Assembly: GCA_027574665.1 (NCBI GenBank)
Contig: CM050648.1
Location: 62,270,863 to 62,334,862 of the forward strand
Source: Rhynochetos jubatus
Lineage: Eukaryota > Chordata > Aves > Eurypygiformes > Rhynochetidae
DNA length: 64,000 nucleotides
Direction of reading: 5' to 3'
Shown here: piece after piece, positions 35,723 to 48,400 of the stretch
Layout: each line of letters opens with the position of its first letter
Position numbering within the stretch: the stretch's first letter is position 1
The notes under the pieces: generated by a model
Seen by the model: only the letters and a program-made list of their open reading frames with translations
The model's database searches: none
Told to the model about the DNA's origin: nothing
Position numbers and translations under genes: made by a program

Positions 35723-35894
35723 GTAAGTAATTTTGAGACAATGAAACAAGAAAGCTAAATTAAGGAAGCTCAAAGGAAAAAGTGCCTTAGTAAATAAGTG
35801 TTGGAAAAATGCCTTCTAAAGCTTGCACACAGCATAATACACTCTCAAAAACATTTTTCCTAATCTACAATTTAACTTTAAAGATCAAGCACAA

Positions 35895-35920
<26 letters not shown>
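35895..35920. repeat. (AC)13 dinucleotide microsatellite
   Basis: Thirteen uninterrupted AC units follow an interrupted 'cacaaac' start. It is typical of a vertebrate microsatellite and probably polymorphic in length. Confidence 0.95.
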
Positions 35921-35925
<5 letters not shown>

Positions 35926-37019
35926 AGCAAGCTTTTCTTTTTCTAAAAAATCTGTAAATACTGAGTATCTTTAGAATTTAATTTACACATAAATACATAA
36001 CACCCTAATAAATTAAAAAAAAAAAAAAAGGCATAGACTGGACAAGTGAATTTCTGGGGACCACTCAGCCAATCTCTCAGTGGCTTAGATAACCTTCAGG
36101 TGCACATTTACTAATCCCAGTCCAGAGCTTTATCAAGAATGCACACTTGCTTAGTGAGAGTTAGAAAACTAAGATTAACATCAAGGGACATGCTCCTTAG
36201 GTCTAAATCACAACAGTATTTGTGAAGGCTGAAGGATTTTATATTTTCCAGTTGCTTCTATGGCGTTACCTATTCTGTTTGTACTTGATTCTCTTGTCCA
36301 AATAATCAGCAGATTTTCTACATTAAGCCCGCACAAGAAGAAGCTTTCTTACTGCTCCTATAGCTTTAATACTGAATAGTGGTCATCAGTAAAAGAATTG
36401 CTTCTCCCTCTCTGATGACACAGCTTGCTAACATGAGGCAACAGTATACAGTTGCCTTTACAACAGGCAAACTGTCTATTTACATACAGAGAGAGGGGTG
36501 CAGGGAGGGAGACAGGGACATAGCTCTTTAGGAGCTTATTGATTTGGTTTCACAAATGCTGGTAATTACAACTACAACCTCTGAAATTCTCCAAGGAACT
36601 GAACAGAACTCATACATTATTTTTCTTCTTATAAAGCATTGCCTTTTTCATCCCCTCCCCTTAATGCTATCATGCAAATAAATCTTTTTGATGAAATAAA
36701 ATTATCCTCTGCCTCAAGTGAAAAAAAAACCCACCAGAAAATAAGCAGTACTTGTCCCCATTACAGTAAGTGCACAGACATTTCTTTGCTATTAGCAGAA
36801 CTACTGTGTTCTACCTGTCTTTTTGTTTCTAACACAGTCTTCTGCAGCTTTTCAAGAATAATTTCAATTTCAAAACCCAAAGGAACAACTACCTCTCTAG
36901 CACCTTCAATTTATCAACTGGCATCCCCCACCTATCAAAAATATTCAAGCAAACATTGAACATTTTCTTTCTCAGAGAAATAACAGAAAAGTAAAAGACA
37001 TATTTGAGAAATAATTCTT
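35921..37019. other. Unrecognised non-coding DNA
   Basis: No gene or repeat family was recognised. It contains a 15-base A run (36015-36029). The 106-codon frame at 36639-36959 (+) has no domain. Confidence 0.6.
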
Positions 37020-37072
37020 AAGAGTAAACAACACAGAGGATACTCTAAGAGTAAACAACACAGAGGATACTC
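37020..37072 (+). repeat. Perfect 27-bp tandem duplication
   Basis: A 27-bp unit beginning 'aagagtaaacaacacagagg' occurs twice in a row (37020-37046 and 37047-37072, the second copy ending one base short before the sequence changes). The copies are identical, so the duplication is either recent or a length polymorphism. Confidence 0.95.
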
Positions 37073-38727
37073 ATCTCACTCATGTTTACCACAAAAATAT
37101 TTACTACCCAAAAGCTTAACCTGACTGAAACTTACATTCCCTGCTTTTGCAACAGAAAACCAGAACGTGCAAACAGAAACTTACCTATTAGAGAAAAACA
37201 TATTTTTTGCCAATTTTTTGAAACACAAAGATTTAATCACATTATCTATTACAGGTCTTCCTAAAGGGTCACTCACCAGTGACTGCTACGATCTCTGAAC
37301 ATTGAATTAATAGTCTGTACACAAGATAGCTTTCTTGCTTGATGAGGCCATGCTTCTCACCTGTCATTCAAATGAACCCACTGTAAAGCGTCTTTACAGT
37401 TTAATTGGATTAGCCTGCAAAAATATCACTCAAAATATTCTTTTTACCCTTCCTGTTTCACCAGCAAATTCCGAACTAAGTAGAGGAATCCTCTCACAAA
37501 GATCTACAGGCTAAGAAAACAAGTGACCCAGTGGCCCAGTATAAGGAATCAGTAACAATGTAGACTTTACCACCGAAAGAGTGGATTAACTGAATTATTT
37601 TTCCCTGTATTTACCAAATACAGAGATTGATATATCCCACAGACACATATTCCTAGGGAAAATATGAAATGTCAAGGCTTTACCACTTCACCAGAGCAGA
37701 TAATTAAGTAATTAGAACAATTAAATGTTGACAGAGCACCAGCGACCCCCAGGTGAATTACAGCCATGAATTATGAAAGCATTAGCAGGGGAAGAGGGAA
37801 GACTTTGGCACATATGTAGGACAGATTAAATGCAGTTGTAGGATTGGTTTTACAATGTAGGCACTTATCTTCCAGATGTGCTCGGCAGTCCACAACTTTT
37901 ATTGTCAAACTGCTTATGTAGATGCCTGAGGGTAACTCTCTGAAAAGCCAGTGAAATAGAAAGCAGGGAGTATAGAGTCATCCATACTCTTACCCTTTTA
38001 CACCACATGGAAGGGCTGAAATAGTGCAAGAGTGCCCTGAAAGATCTGTGACCATCTGAGTGAAATATTTCCCCCTACTCAGGCACCTGGGAAAGCTAAT
38101 TCCCAAGAGGCCCTTTGCAAGAAACATACATAAGACACCAATGACTAAATTATGCCAGAGGCTTTTAACCTCTGTCACACCCTATGCTAAGGTCTGTCTG
38201 TGCTCCAGTAACTTCTCTGACTGTGCAGGGCAGGCTTGCTTTACTTATTTTTGGGGGGATGGGTTTACAACACATTGGACTGTCTGTTGTGATGAACAAG
38301 CTGGCCCTGGGGAATAGATGCATTGTCTGGAAGGAGAGTAGAGACACAGCCTCCGAGTACAGCAGAGATGGGTAACACATGTAATTCCCACCAACAGTCA
38401 GCTGTGAAGACTGACACTATCAGATTTGTTGCAAGCAAGAGTGTGTGAACATGTTACAGGTTACAATCCTTTCTAAGTGGAAAGTTGCTTAGAAATGAAG
38501 AGACACCCGGGAAAATGTTATGAAAGATATCTATGGATTCTCCACAAAAAGCCAACACAAAAAAGGTCACATCCATATTCTTCTGTTCTGAAATTCTTAC
38601 TAACAATTTCATTGCCTTTACAAAATGGGAAGAAAGACCCTAGACAGAAGATTAAAGACTATTAACTACTTGTTTCTAAAATTAATTAAATCATTTTCAT
38701 AATAAAAATATTGTCAGAAAACTTCAC
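37073..38727. other. Unrecognised non-coding DNA
   Basis: No gene was recognised. A 9-bp perfect inverted repeat with a 3-base loop (ACTGTAAAG / CTTTACAGT) lies at 37380-37400. Around 37980-38400 several overlapping frames of 60-85 codons occur on both strands in a slightly more GC-rich stretch. None has a recognisable domain. Confidence 0.55.
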
Positions 38728-39848
38728 AAAGACAACTTTGTGCAAAGCATTTGAGATATTCCCACATGACATCCCTGCCTCTAAATTGAAGAGACATGGA
38801 TTTGACTGGTAGACCACTTGGTGGATAAGGAATTGGCTTCATGGCCACACTCAGAGTTGCAGTTGATGTCCAAGCAGAGACCAGTGATGAGTGGTGTTCC
38901 TCATAGGTCAGTATCAGGACCGGTGCTATTCAGCATGTTTGTTGGCAACATGGACATTGATTGAGTGCACCCTAAGCAAGTTCGCCAATGACAGCAAGCT
39001 GTGTGGTGCAGTCAACACGCTGGAGAGAAAGGATGCCAACCAGAGGGACCTGGACGGGCTGGAGAGGCGGGCCTGTGCCAACCTCATGAAGTTCAACAAG
39101 GCCAAGTGCAAGGTCCTGCACCTGGGTTGGGGCAATCCCAAGCACAAGGACAGGCTGGGTGGAGAATGGATCGAGAGCAGCCCTGAGGAGAAGGACTTGG
39201 GGATACTGGTGGATGCAAAGCTGGACATGAGCTGGCAGTGTGCGCAGGCAACACAGAAGCCAACCGTACCCTGGGCTGCATCAAAAGAAGCGTGGCCAGC
39301 ACGATGAGGGAGGGGATTCTCCCCCTCTACTCTGCTCTTGTGAGACCCCACCTGGAGTACTGTATCCAGCTCTGGGGCCCCTAACATACGAAGGACATGG
39401 ACCGGTTGGAGCAAGTCCAGAGGAGAGCCACGAAGTGTTCAGACATAGGAGCACCTCTCCTATGGGGACAGGCTGAGAGAGTTGGGCTTGTTCAGCCTGG
39501 AGAAGAGAAGGCTCCAGGGAGACCTTATTGCAGCCTTCCAGTACCTACGAGAAGGTGGGAGGGGGCTTTTTACAAGGGTAATGGCTTTAAACTGAGAGTA
39601 GACTTAGACCATAGATAGAGAAGACTTCCTTAGATAGAAAGAAGAAACTTTTTTACTATGAGGATGGTGAGGCACTGGAACAGGTTGCCCAGAGAAGCTG
39701 TGGGTGCCCCATCCCTGGAAGTGTTCAAGGCCAGGCTGGATGGGGCTTTGAGCAACTTGGTTTAGTGGAATGACTCCTTGCCCATAGCAGGTGGATGTAA
39801 ACTAGATGATCTTTAAGTTCCCCTTCAAACCAAAACATTCTATGATAA
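38728..39848 (+). mobile_element. CR1 LINE, 5'-truncated, reaching the 3' end
   Basis: This is a clear 1.1-kb CR1 copy. It starts inside the reverse-transcriptase region (decayed AFD-type motif A near 38743). It continues through the region after motif B ('gtggtgttcctcataggtca') and the catalytic-site block, where FADD has decayed to 'FANDSKLCG' (about 38980-39005). Next come [15 protein letters not shown] (about 39085-39127), [10 protein letters not shown] and KLDMSWQC. Then follow the 'tactctgctcttgtgagacc' block and the 3' UTR ('gaggcactggaacaggttgc', 'gcccatagcaggtgg'), ending 'cattctatgataag'. The best open frame (38891-39307, 138 codons) is broken on both sides and by an early stop after 'ggggcccc', so it is dead. 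The 162-codon minus-strand frame is its antisense shadow. 5' truncation is usual for CR1. Confidence 0.95.
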
Positions 39849-42800
39849 GACAATCTGACAAATAATTAAAATATTAAATGTGGCATTTAAAACCTAATTA
39901 TAATCTCTGACATGAAATTGTATAAAATCCATATTTTAAAGTGAAGATTTACTTAAATCTGAATTTTTAGAATTATACAGCTTCAAGACAAGTCTATATT
40001 GATATGATTAAACATAAATTACTTCATTTAAAAAAAAGATCTAAATTATCTGATGACACAAAATGGGTAAAAAGTAGCAAAGATTATAGGGTAAGGAACA
40101 AACCTTCAGAATGGTTTCTGTAGATTAACCATGTGGGTGGATAAGTAGCTCTCAGAGTTCAGAGTAGAGAAGAGTAGTGCTGATGTAATGAACAGAAGTA
40201 GGTGGATGGTTCCAGTTCAAATCAGAACATCTCCCACTTCATCAAGGCTGCTGAAAATGATTCATTCTATGCTACATCATTTACATGCAAAGGCCATTCA
40301 GTAGGTTGTTCTTTTTACTTGTCAAAGCTATGCACATATTCAGAGGAGGGGGCAAAGAAAATACTCTTCCAATTATGTTCCAGCACCCTTTGTTTTCCTT
40401 TAAAACAAAAAATAAAACAAAACAAAACCTAAAAAACACCAAAACTCCCATAATTTTGAAATCAAGAAAAAAATAAGGAAACTTAAGTCTATATGAAAGT
40501 CATACAAATAGAAGGGGAAAGAGAAAACTAAAATATGAAATGTAGAATTGGGAAAAGTAGATTCAGAGGGAACGTGGAAAAAAATCAGGGAAGAAATTTC
40601 TGAAAAGCAGTACTACAGAGAACACTTGTGTTTATATATCTAAGTTATACAGCTGCATTAATACCCTAGTGAAAGTTCCTCTAGTGGTTTCCACTGCAGA
40701 AGAGACCAGCATCCATTCCTCAGGAATAAGGTAGAAGAAATATAAAAATTACAACCCTCCACTACTACCTCCGGAGCCTATGCAGCTCCTGAAAAAACAA
40801 GTTTTCTCACTGTAAAACAGCACGAAATTAATTAATGCCATTATTTTGTTTAGTAAAGAGCCTAGAAACAAAAGTCTTCCAATAGTCATACTACTATTTT
40901 ACTAATAATAACATTAATGCTCCAAACAGATCATTAGTTTAAAAGGAAGTAATAAATAGATGGAAAGCAAAAGCTGGTAATTCATAGATCTATGAAAGAA
41001 ACCTTTCTGAACTTGTAATGAGCACTAATGGTACTGAAGTATAGCCCAGTTATGGCTGAACTGACCATATTTTGCCTCTCATTGTACTTAAATACGTACC
41101 GAAATCGATTTTCACTGAACAAGAAACCCAAACATATGTTTAATTCTGGGCACATGGTCTGCTAAAGGCAGCAGAACCAAAGCACATATTCTATGTAGTA
41201 AAGGAGGTTAAGTAGAGTTAAGTGCCTTTTTTATATCATTATCTTCCAGCATGCGTATCTTTTGAATGACTTATGAATATGGGAGTTTGACTACTACTTT
41301 GGAGATTCACCCTGTCTACCACAAAGCTAAATAATTTTTATTTTTTTGAACTTTCAGCAGGGCAAATTCAAACCTCTGGAATTAAATCTGAAAAGAACTA
41401 AGAACTATTGCAAACTTCACTGTCTTTTAAGTACAAAGTGTCTCCTTTGATGTGTCTTCCCTGACAGACAGAGCAGTGTATTTACTTTCTGAAGGACTTG
41501 TATCAAAATGAAACCTACCATAAATAAAACTCTCTTTCTATGAAGAAGAAAAAACAACATATGACAAATAGAAGCTGCATTAGTAATACACTACTGGAAG
41601 TCTTTTGCCTACTCCAGAGGAACATATATGGATATATACTGTGTGGCAGGGAGCAGGGAGCATACAACCTTGTGTAGGGGTACATTTGGTGTGTATATCT
41701 ATATATATCTTTTTAGTCAATGTTGGCTCTGATGACTGTTAGCTGGTGATAATCTCAACAGAACGTTTTACAGTAGCACATGCATGTATCTATCTATACA
41801 GTGCACATGAACTATTTTAAGTTAAAAAGACAGAGTGTGAGCGCTGTGAAAACTGACATTGGAGTGATCTTGTTCACCTCCTGTGGAAAGAATCTAAGCC
41901 ATTTCTAGTGCTAACATAAACTAAGACAAAAACAGAGGCTCATCTTTTATTAGACAGCACATTATCATAAAGGCATGGGGGAAAAAAATCAATAAAACCT
42001 AAGTTAAAAGAGAAAGAGATTATGTCAACTTAGCGTACTACTGAAAAAGACATTATTTCCCAGGTTCTCTTTTAATCGAGACAACGATTTACAGCATTTT
42101 CTCCTGTATGAAGGCAGGCGTATTACTAACACTAGATACAAAAAGTAGACATTAAAAAAGACTGTTACTAAACATGGACCCCAGAGAATATTAGAGAATA
42201 TTAAGGAGAATGTTAAATTATTTTACCAGTAATGGTTTTATCAAGTTCAGGTTGTTACACTCTTCTTTAAGGAAAGGCAAAACAAACCAAAACAACCGCA
42301 AAACTGAAACTCTAAAAGGCTTGCAGAAAGGGCTGTCTTTGTTTTTCCTTATTTAAGTGTGTAATTAATTTCTTCCCTCTCTGCAGCCAAGTGTCTAACA
42401 TAAAACCAGTAGGCAGCTTGTACGTTGGAAACAACGGAGATCCATTCCCATCAAAACTTCATGATCCTTGGTAAAATCTTTGACCTTTTTTCCCCTCTCA
42501 CATTAGGCAAGGATGGCATACATGCTAACAAGCCTGGAAGCCCAAGACTCAAGTACGAGTAGCATACTATGTCTGCGCGGGAGGTGGTTGGCTGTCCACA
42601 AGTGCACAGAGACAAGTATGGGACATCCAGGATAAGCACAATTAGGGGAACTTTAGAGAAAGGGAAAAGGTCCTTCACAAAGTAACAGCTAACTTTTCTG
42701 CTTCCAACGGGTACCAAATAAATATTTCCATCTTGTTCATATTAATTTGATGATGAATAATCTATACTGCTCTTATCCTACCTGATGTTGTCCTCTTAAA

Positions 42801-45214
42801 ACTCAATTGCACATGACTACTACAAAATTTTCTGTTGGGGTCCCCACCAGCTAAAAAGAATTAGAGACACCATTAGTCAAAAGGATCCTTCATGACTAGG
42901 GAGGATGTAGGGCTATAGGGACTTAACAAAAAATCTCCACTCCATTTCCCATCATTAGTTAATCAAATTACATTTAACAGAGGAAAAGCAATTTCTTAGA
43001 CATGACTGCTTGTGTTGAGCACAATAGAGATACTTTTGTCAGTATGCCCAACACTGTGCTGGGAAACTCAGCCTAAAAAAGGATGCTGCAGGAAGAGGAT
43101 GGACTTGAGAGGGGAGCAGCCACGTTTATGCATTTTTGTGCCGTGAATTAAATAGATTTGTCTGCTACATGCTTTAACCCTAAGGGAAGTCTTTCTAAAT
43201 TCTTTTTGGTTCCTGAAAACTAAAGAAATAGAGGCTACCAAAAATTTTATTTACCATTTGCACAAAGCTAAGAAGTTCCTCTTTCCCATCTGAGGGCAGC
43301 TATCACCAGCTTTTTTGAAGTAGTTTAAGCATTTTTCATACAAAGCTAGACCTTACAAACATTCAAAAATTACAGATATTATCTAAAACATTTTCACTTT
43401 CATTAAGTTTCATTCATGTAGGAAAAAAATAACCAGACTTTCCATGTATAGAAATCTATTGGATTGTCCCAGACCTTTTATAAAGAGATTTTCTGGTTGG
43501 CTGGCAGCTCCCTTAGAAACTGTTCTCTTTCACTGTGTAAAATGAGATGCAATAAACCAAGCACTCAAGATAACATCTACCTACCTCAGCAGGATAGGGG
43601 CAGTAACAAATACAACTTTCATTATGATTGCAGGCTATTTTTCTCTGAAGGACCTTCTCTCACTCAGAGCATAAGTACATTGTAAGAATAAGTAAGGATC
43701 ACAGAAAAAGCTTCTATCTGCAGAGCTCCTGTTCCTTTGTAAGAGGAAGTGTAAGTGAATAAGGAGAAACTAGAAGAACTAACATACTGTTCCTGCAACT
43801 TTGTGCCCTCTGGAAAAGTAGACCACATCCTAGCATCTGCCAGAAAGACCCAGGGTGGTGCTGAGCAAATCTCTTAAGCTGATTTCACCTTTCATTAGCA
43901 GCAATTTCACTTTTCACTTATGGTAATTAACCATGCACTCTTCACGTAACTGTGATATTCACAGCGGACCTATCCCAAAGAATCATTCACAATTAAAGCA
44001 CACTGTTGACTGATTTTGTGAACTCACTGTGAAGAGTTGCTATGTTTTGGAAGACAGAAGATCGGGTTGTTTTAGTTGGGCACTTTCAACAGCACAGCAC
44101 GGGTCCTCAAAGAGCATTGAAAATGACATTAGTCATGTTACTGTGCTCCATCTCATACAAGAAACAGCTGAACTAGTTCTCCCACCTGGTGGGAACGGAA
44201 GTAAACTGTGGTCCTCAAAGCAATCATGCTGTCACAGGAGACTCAGCTTCACCTCTTTATCACAAACATCAACCATAACAAAAAAGATATGACTAAAGGT
44301 AGAGTCTAGAAACACCCAAGACTCTTCTGTGTTTGTCACAGAGGTCATGGGGCCCAAAACCGGCTGCCTACACGTACAGACCATCAGCCGAGGCAACAAC
44401 AGTAACAGGTCAGGTATGAACCTTCAGTTCTGATGGAGATTAGAAGTCAAAAGGACAGGAAGAGATTCTTCTGTGTTTTAGTGAATAGATTATCAGCAAA
44501 GGCACTCATTTACTGATAGAAAATCACTAATATTTTACTCACTTGTTTACCACTAAATAAACAAGTATCCTCAGACAATACAAGAGCCAGCTATAACCAG
44601 AGTACATCACAGTGAGAGCTGACAACTTGGTGTTCATCAATAGCCTCTGATCATAAGTTTCTCTTTTAGCAGTATCTCAGTCCAAACACTGCCTGACTCT
44701 TTATTAATAAGCACCAGCCCTGTGTTAAAAACTTCTGTTCTTGGAACATTTGGATGAGGTAACTGTAACCGTATCTCTTAGACAGTAACTAGGCAAAACT
44801 CAAAGTGCTGAAGTGTTTCTTAACCCTAATGTATGTCCTGCATGCTAATAAAGAGTCCATGTGTTCCTTAGTATGTGCGCTGCTCCCTGCTCAACTCATT
44901 ATCCTCAACTGCTATAGAGGCCTGTGAAGAAAAAAACACACTAATTGAAAAGCATCATTCAAAAAGCAGAATTGTGAAAATTGAAAAAAAATAATTCAAA
45001 ACAAAACAAAACTGATTGATAGGTACATAACAATATGCAGACTGAATAAGGTACCAAGCTGTTTAAACAGTACCATATGCCTATATGCACTTTTAATTGT
45101 TGAAACATGTAGCAACAGCTTATGGAAACAACTGGCCCTTAAGCTCAGTGATGACTATAAACACAGCTCCTTCCATGCTGTATTTAATCTTGTGATGAAG
45201 TTGGAGGAGATACA
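39849..45214. other. Unrecognised AT-rich non-coding DNA
   Basis: No gene or repeat family was recognised over 5.4 kb. It contains A/C-rich low complexity near 40405-40440 and TA/TG alternating sequence near 41690-41712. A palindrome-like TAATTA patch lies at 43920-43931. The frames found (87-88 codons at most) lack domains. Confidence 0.55.
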
Positions 45215-45425
45215 AATCATAGAATCATAGAGTCGTTTAGGTTGGAAGGGAAATTAAAGATCATCTAGTTCTAACCCCCCTGCCATGGGCAGGGACACCC
45301 TCCACTAGACCAGGTTGCTCAAAGCCTCATCCAGCCTGGCCTTGAAGACAGCCAGGGATGGGGCATCCACAATGTCTCTGGGCATCTAACTGCCCACCTT
45401 TCTTGAGAAGTAGAGAATGTCACTC
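45215..45425 (-). mobile_element. CR1 LINE 3' UTR fragment
   Basis: On the plus strand this is the reverse of a CR1 3' end. It has the tip repeat 'aatcatagaatcatagag', 'aggttggaaggg', 'agatcatctagttctaaccc' and 'ccctgccatgggcagggaca', followed by the 'agaccaggttgctcaaagcc' and 'gggatggggcatccac' blocks. The match fades after about 45385 and is lost by 45425. It is the same 3' UTR type as the plus-strand copy at 38728-39848 (for example 'gggatggggcatcca' there reads 'ccccatccctgg' near 39708), so the two are probably related subfamilies. Confidence 0.92.
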
Positions 45426-48400
45426 CCACCATCACTTCTCCTCCTGAAACCATCCAATGAGATTGTACAAAACTGTAATATAGCAGGAAATCTACCCAGG
45501 ATGGACAAAAAAAAAATATAAATAGCTTTCGACATAACAACCTGAATTGATTCATGAAAGGGACTAACAAGTGAAAGAATAAAACCCCCACCAAACCAGT
45601 GCATGAGCTTAGCTTCTTGTGAAACTGTAGTCATAGTTTCCACGTATCTCAGTTCCTACTCAGTAAAACAGGAATATTCATAACATTGTACCTCAGAGGA
45701 GTGAGTTTGAAATGTATTCAAATAAATGCCTCAGAAGCACTGAGAAAAGCATGACGCACTATACTGAGTACTGCAGTAAAGTCCAGGAGGAAATTAATAA
45801 TTCCAGCTTCAGTGCATGTTCTTATAATTTGAAATAAATAAAATATAAGGCCAAATACTGAATGAAGAAGATAAAAGTGAAAAATTAAATAGCTGGTCAT
45901 GAATGGTGAACACCATTCATCCTGTATGCTAAACAGCACACTGGTGCTATTAAACAAATAAACAAATAAACCCCAAAACCCAGATAAGACTATTTAATTA
46001 AAATTTATATTAAAACCCAACTGTACTCACTGTTTTTCTGAGGAAAATATGAAAACACAACAGTAGATAAATTCTACAAATGATGCCAAAGCTCACTGTA
46101 AAAGTAATAATGCTAAGAGCACTATAGCTGGTGATGTTCAAACTGGCCAGCCTGGATACCATGTAAGATGGGCTCACCTGAACGACATGCACTTCAGAAC
46201 TCCCAAAATACAAAGCTGGGCACTGTGGAATCAACAGTAAGTTACAGTTTATCGTGCAACCGTCTACGTTACAGATTTAATACAAATGAGTGTTAGATAA
46301 TGAGACCAGATTGAGCACAATGCTACAGAAATAACAGAAACCGAGCCCCCAGTGTAAGGCTGTAGCTAAGAAGCTAAACATGAGCTTTTGGTGTATAAAT
46401 GAGGGGAACATTACATAGAGCAAGGAGATGACATTGCATAGCATTAATATATTACCTAGTGTTTATCTCCGAAATTCAACAATAAACAGTAAATTGCATG
46501 TGTCCGACCAGCAAGAGGTTTTAGAAGCTTCTGCAGCTGAGCCCCCTTGCCTTTGTCAATGAAACCGTTGCTCCCAGGTATAAGGATCCTGCTTATGAGC
46601 TGTGAGTGCAATCAGAACAGAAGCCCAACACAGCCCGGTCAGTTACTGCTGGTGTTTTTCTTGCTACATCAGCAGGGTTGAGCTGGTTTGCGGAAAGAAA
46701 AATAAGTATGTATAAACAAAGTCTTCTGTGAAACCCAAACACATGTGAAAAGTGTCGATTAAAGTCTTTAGATCTTTAAATGTAAATGCAATCTGCCATG
46801 TGTATGACTGCAACAGGGATGTTAGGACCTCACAGGCTCTAGAAAAAGGAAATCAGCAATGACAGATAATAGGGAAGTGTGCAGGCAAAGGGGTGACTGA
46901 AGAACTGCTTCTCATATGCTCTCAAATTTTTCATTTGCAGGATGCAGAAATTTTTGTGTTTCTGGATGCATATATCTGTTAATATACTCTTTGGTCTCCC
47001 TCTTTTTTCCATGGGCAATCTCACTGATATTACCTTATTTTTCTTTTTTATCAAATCTTAGTAATCATTTATTTGTGCAAGTCTATGTTGTTTTTCTTTC
47101 ACCTACATTTTGGGCATACAAAGATGAAAATATTTCCCAGTTTATAGAAATCTCTACCACATGCCATTAGAAGCATATTGTCTATTTTGGTTCCAAAGGT
47201 ATCAACAAAGACAAATCAAGAATTAATTTCACCCCAGAGGAACCTAAGACAGACCAATTATTTATTGAAAAAGTGTGGGGAACTTGAGCAAAACTGGTTG
47301 AACCAATTACAAAAAATTAACCTCATGTCAAATGCTATTTTAGATTGTCCCAGTAAAGTAAAGGTTGGCAAGGTGTAAAACCTCTTTAATGAGTTAAGTT
47401 AGCTCAGTTGACAAAAAAAAAAGAAAAAGAAAAAAAATCAATCTATTGAACCTCAATACCCCAATATCAATGTTATGCCAGAAATGATCATTTTGCAGAC
47501 AGCCAATTTTCATTTTTTGTACAGGAGACAAGAAGTCAGCAGGTAAGAATGTCTACCTGGACTGTAGTTCCTATTCAGAGACATTGAAGCTATGGAGAAA
47601 ATTATCTGTCAAAGGAATGAGAAAAAGATGTGTTTTGCCATTTGGAATCTGTGTGTTTCAGAAGCAGAAGAAACATTTGATCTGGACAATTTCACTCTTT
47701 GAATCAGTCTGAGCCTGACTGAACTGACAAAGTCTTATTTTGAGGTGAGCGTTTGCTGGTTGTGTGCTGATGTACACATTATTTTTCACTTTTTACAGCT
47801 CAGATGCTTTTATTTGAAGTATTAAGCCCTGAGAAAAGTCTTTACAATAACAACTGTATCTTTAAGCATCTTGCTCACTGTTAATTTTTTCCTCCATGGC
47901 ATAAGCAGGAACTTTAAAAAATAAACCAAATTACAGCTTATTGAAACTACTGAGGAACTCAAACAATCAGAGTAGTATGGTTACCAGTATTATTTTATGT
48001 AAAAAGACTAGTAGACTAATGTACATACTAATAAAGTGGACAGGGTCTAGATTCAGCAAAGTACTTAAATATACCTTACAAGGTAGTCCTAAGTGTCATC
48101 CCATCACCAAAAAGTGTTTAGAAGCTCTAGAGAAATCAGACTGTTAAATGATGCAGGTAGAGCAAGTGACTGGACAAATCAAAGCAAATAAAGACACTGT
48201 GTCCCACAAGGCGACAGTACATAGAAAAACATGTTGTGCACAGAATGGTACATACACCAGGAAAGTATAGGTGGATTTTCAATTTCCCCCACTAGTATCT
48301 TTCTGGAAACAAGGTGAGGAGAAGGACACCAGCTCACTCGCATTTTCATAGTCTGACATGGAAATTCTGCTGTCATCACTGTATAACTGTATGTGTATAA

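Noticed and set aside
38926..39414. 162-codon minus-strand frame
   Set aside because: It is the antisense shadow of the plus-strand CR1 ORF2.
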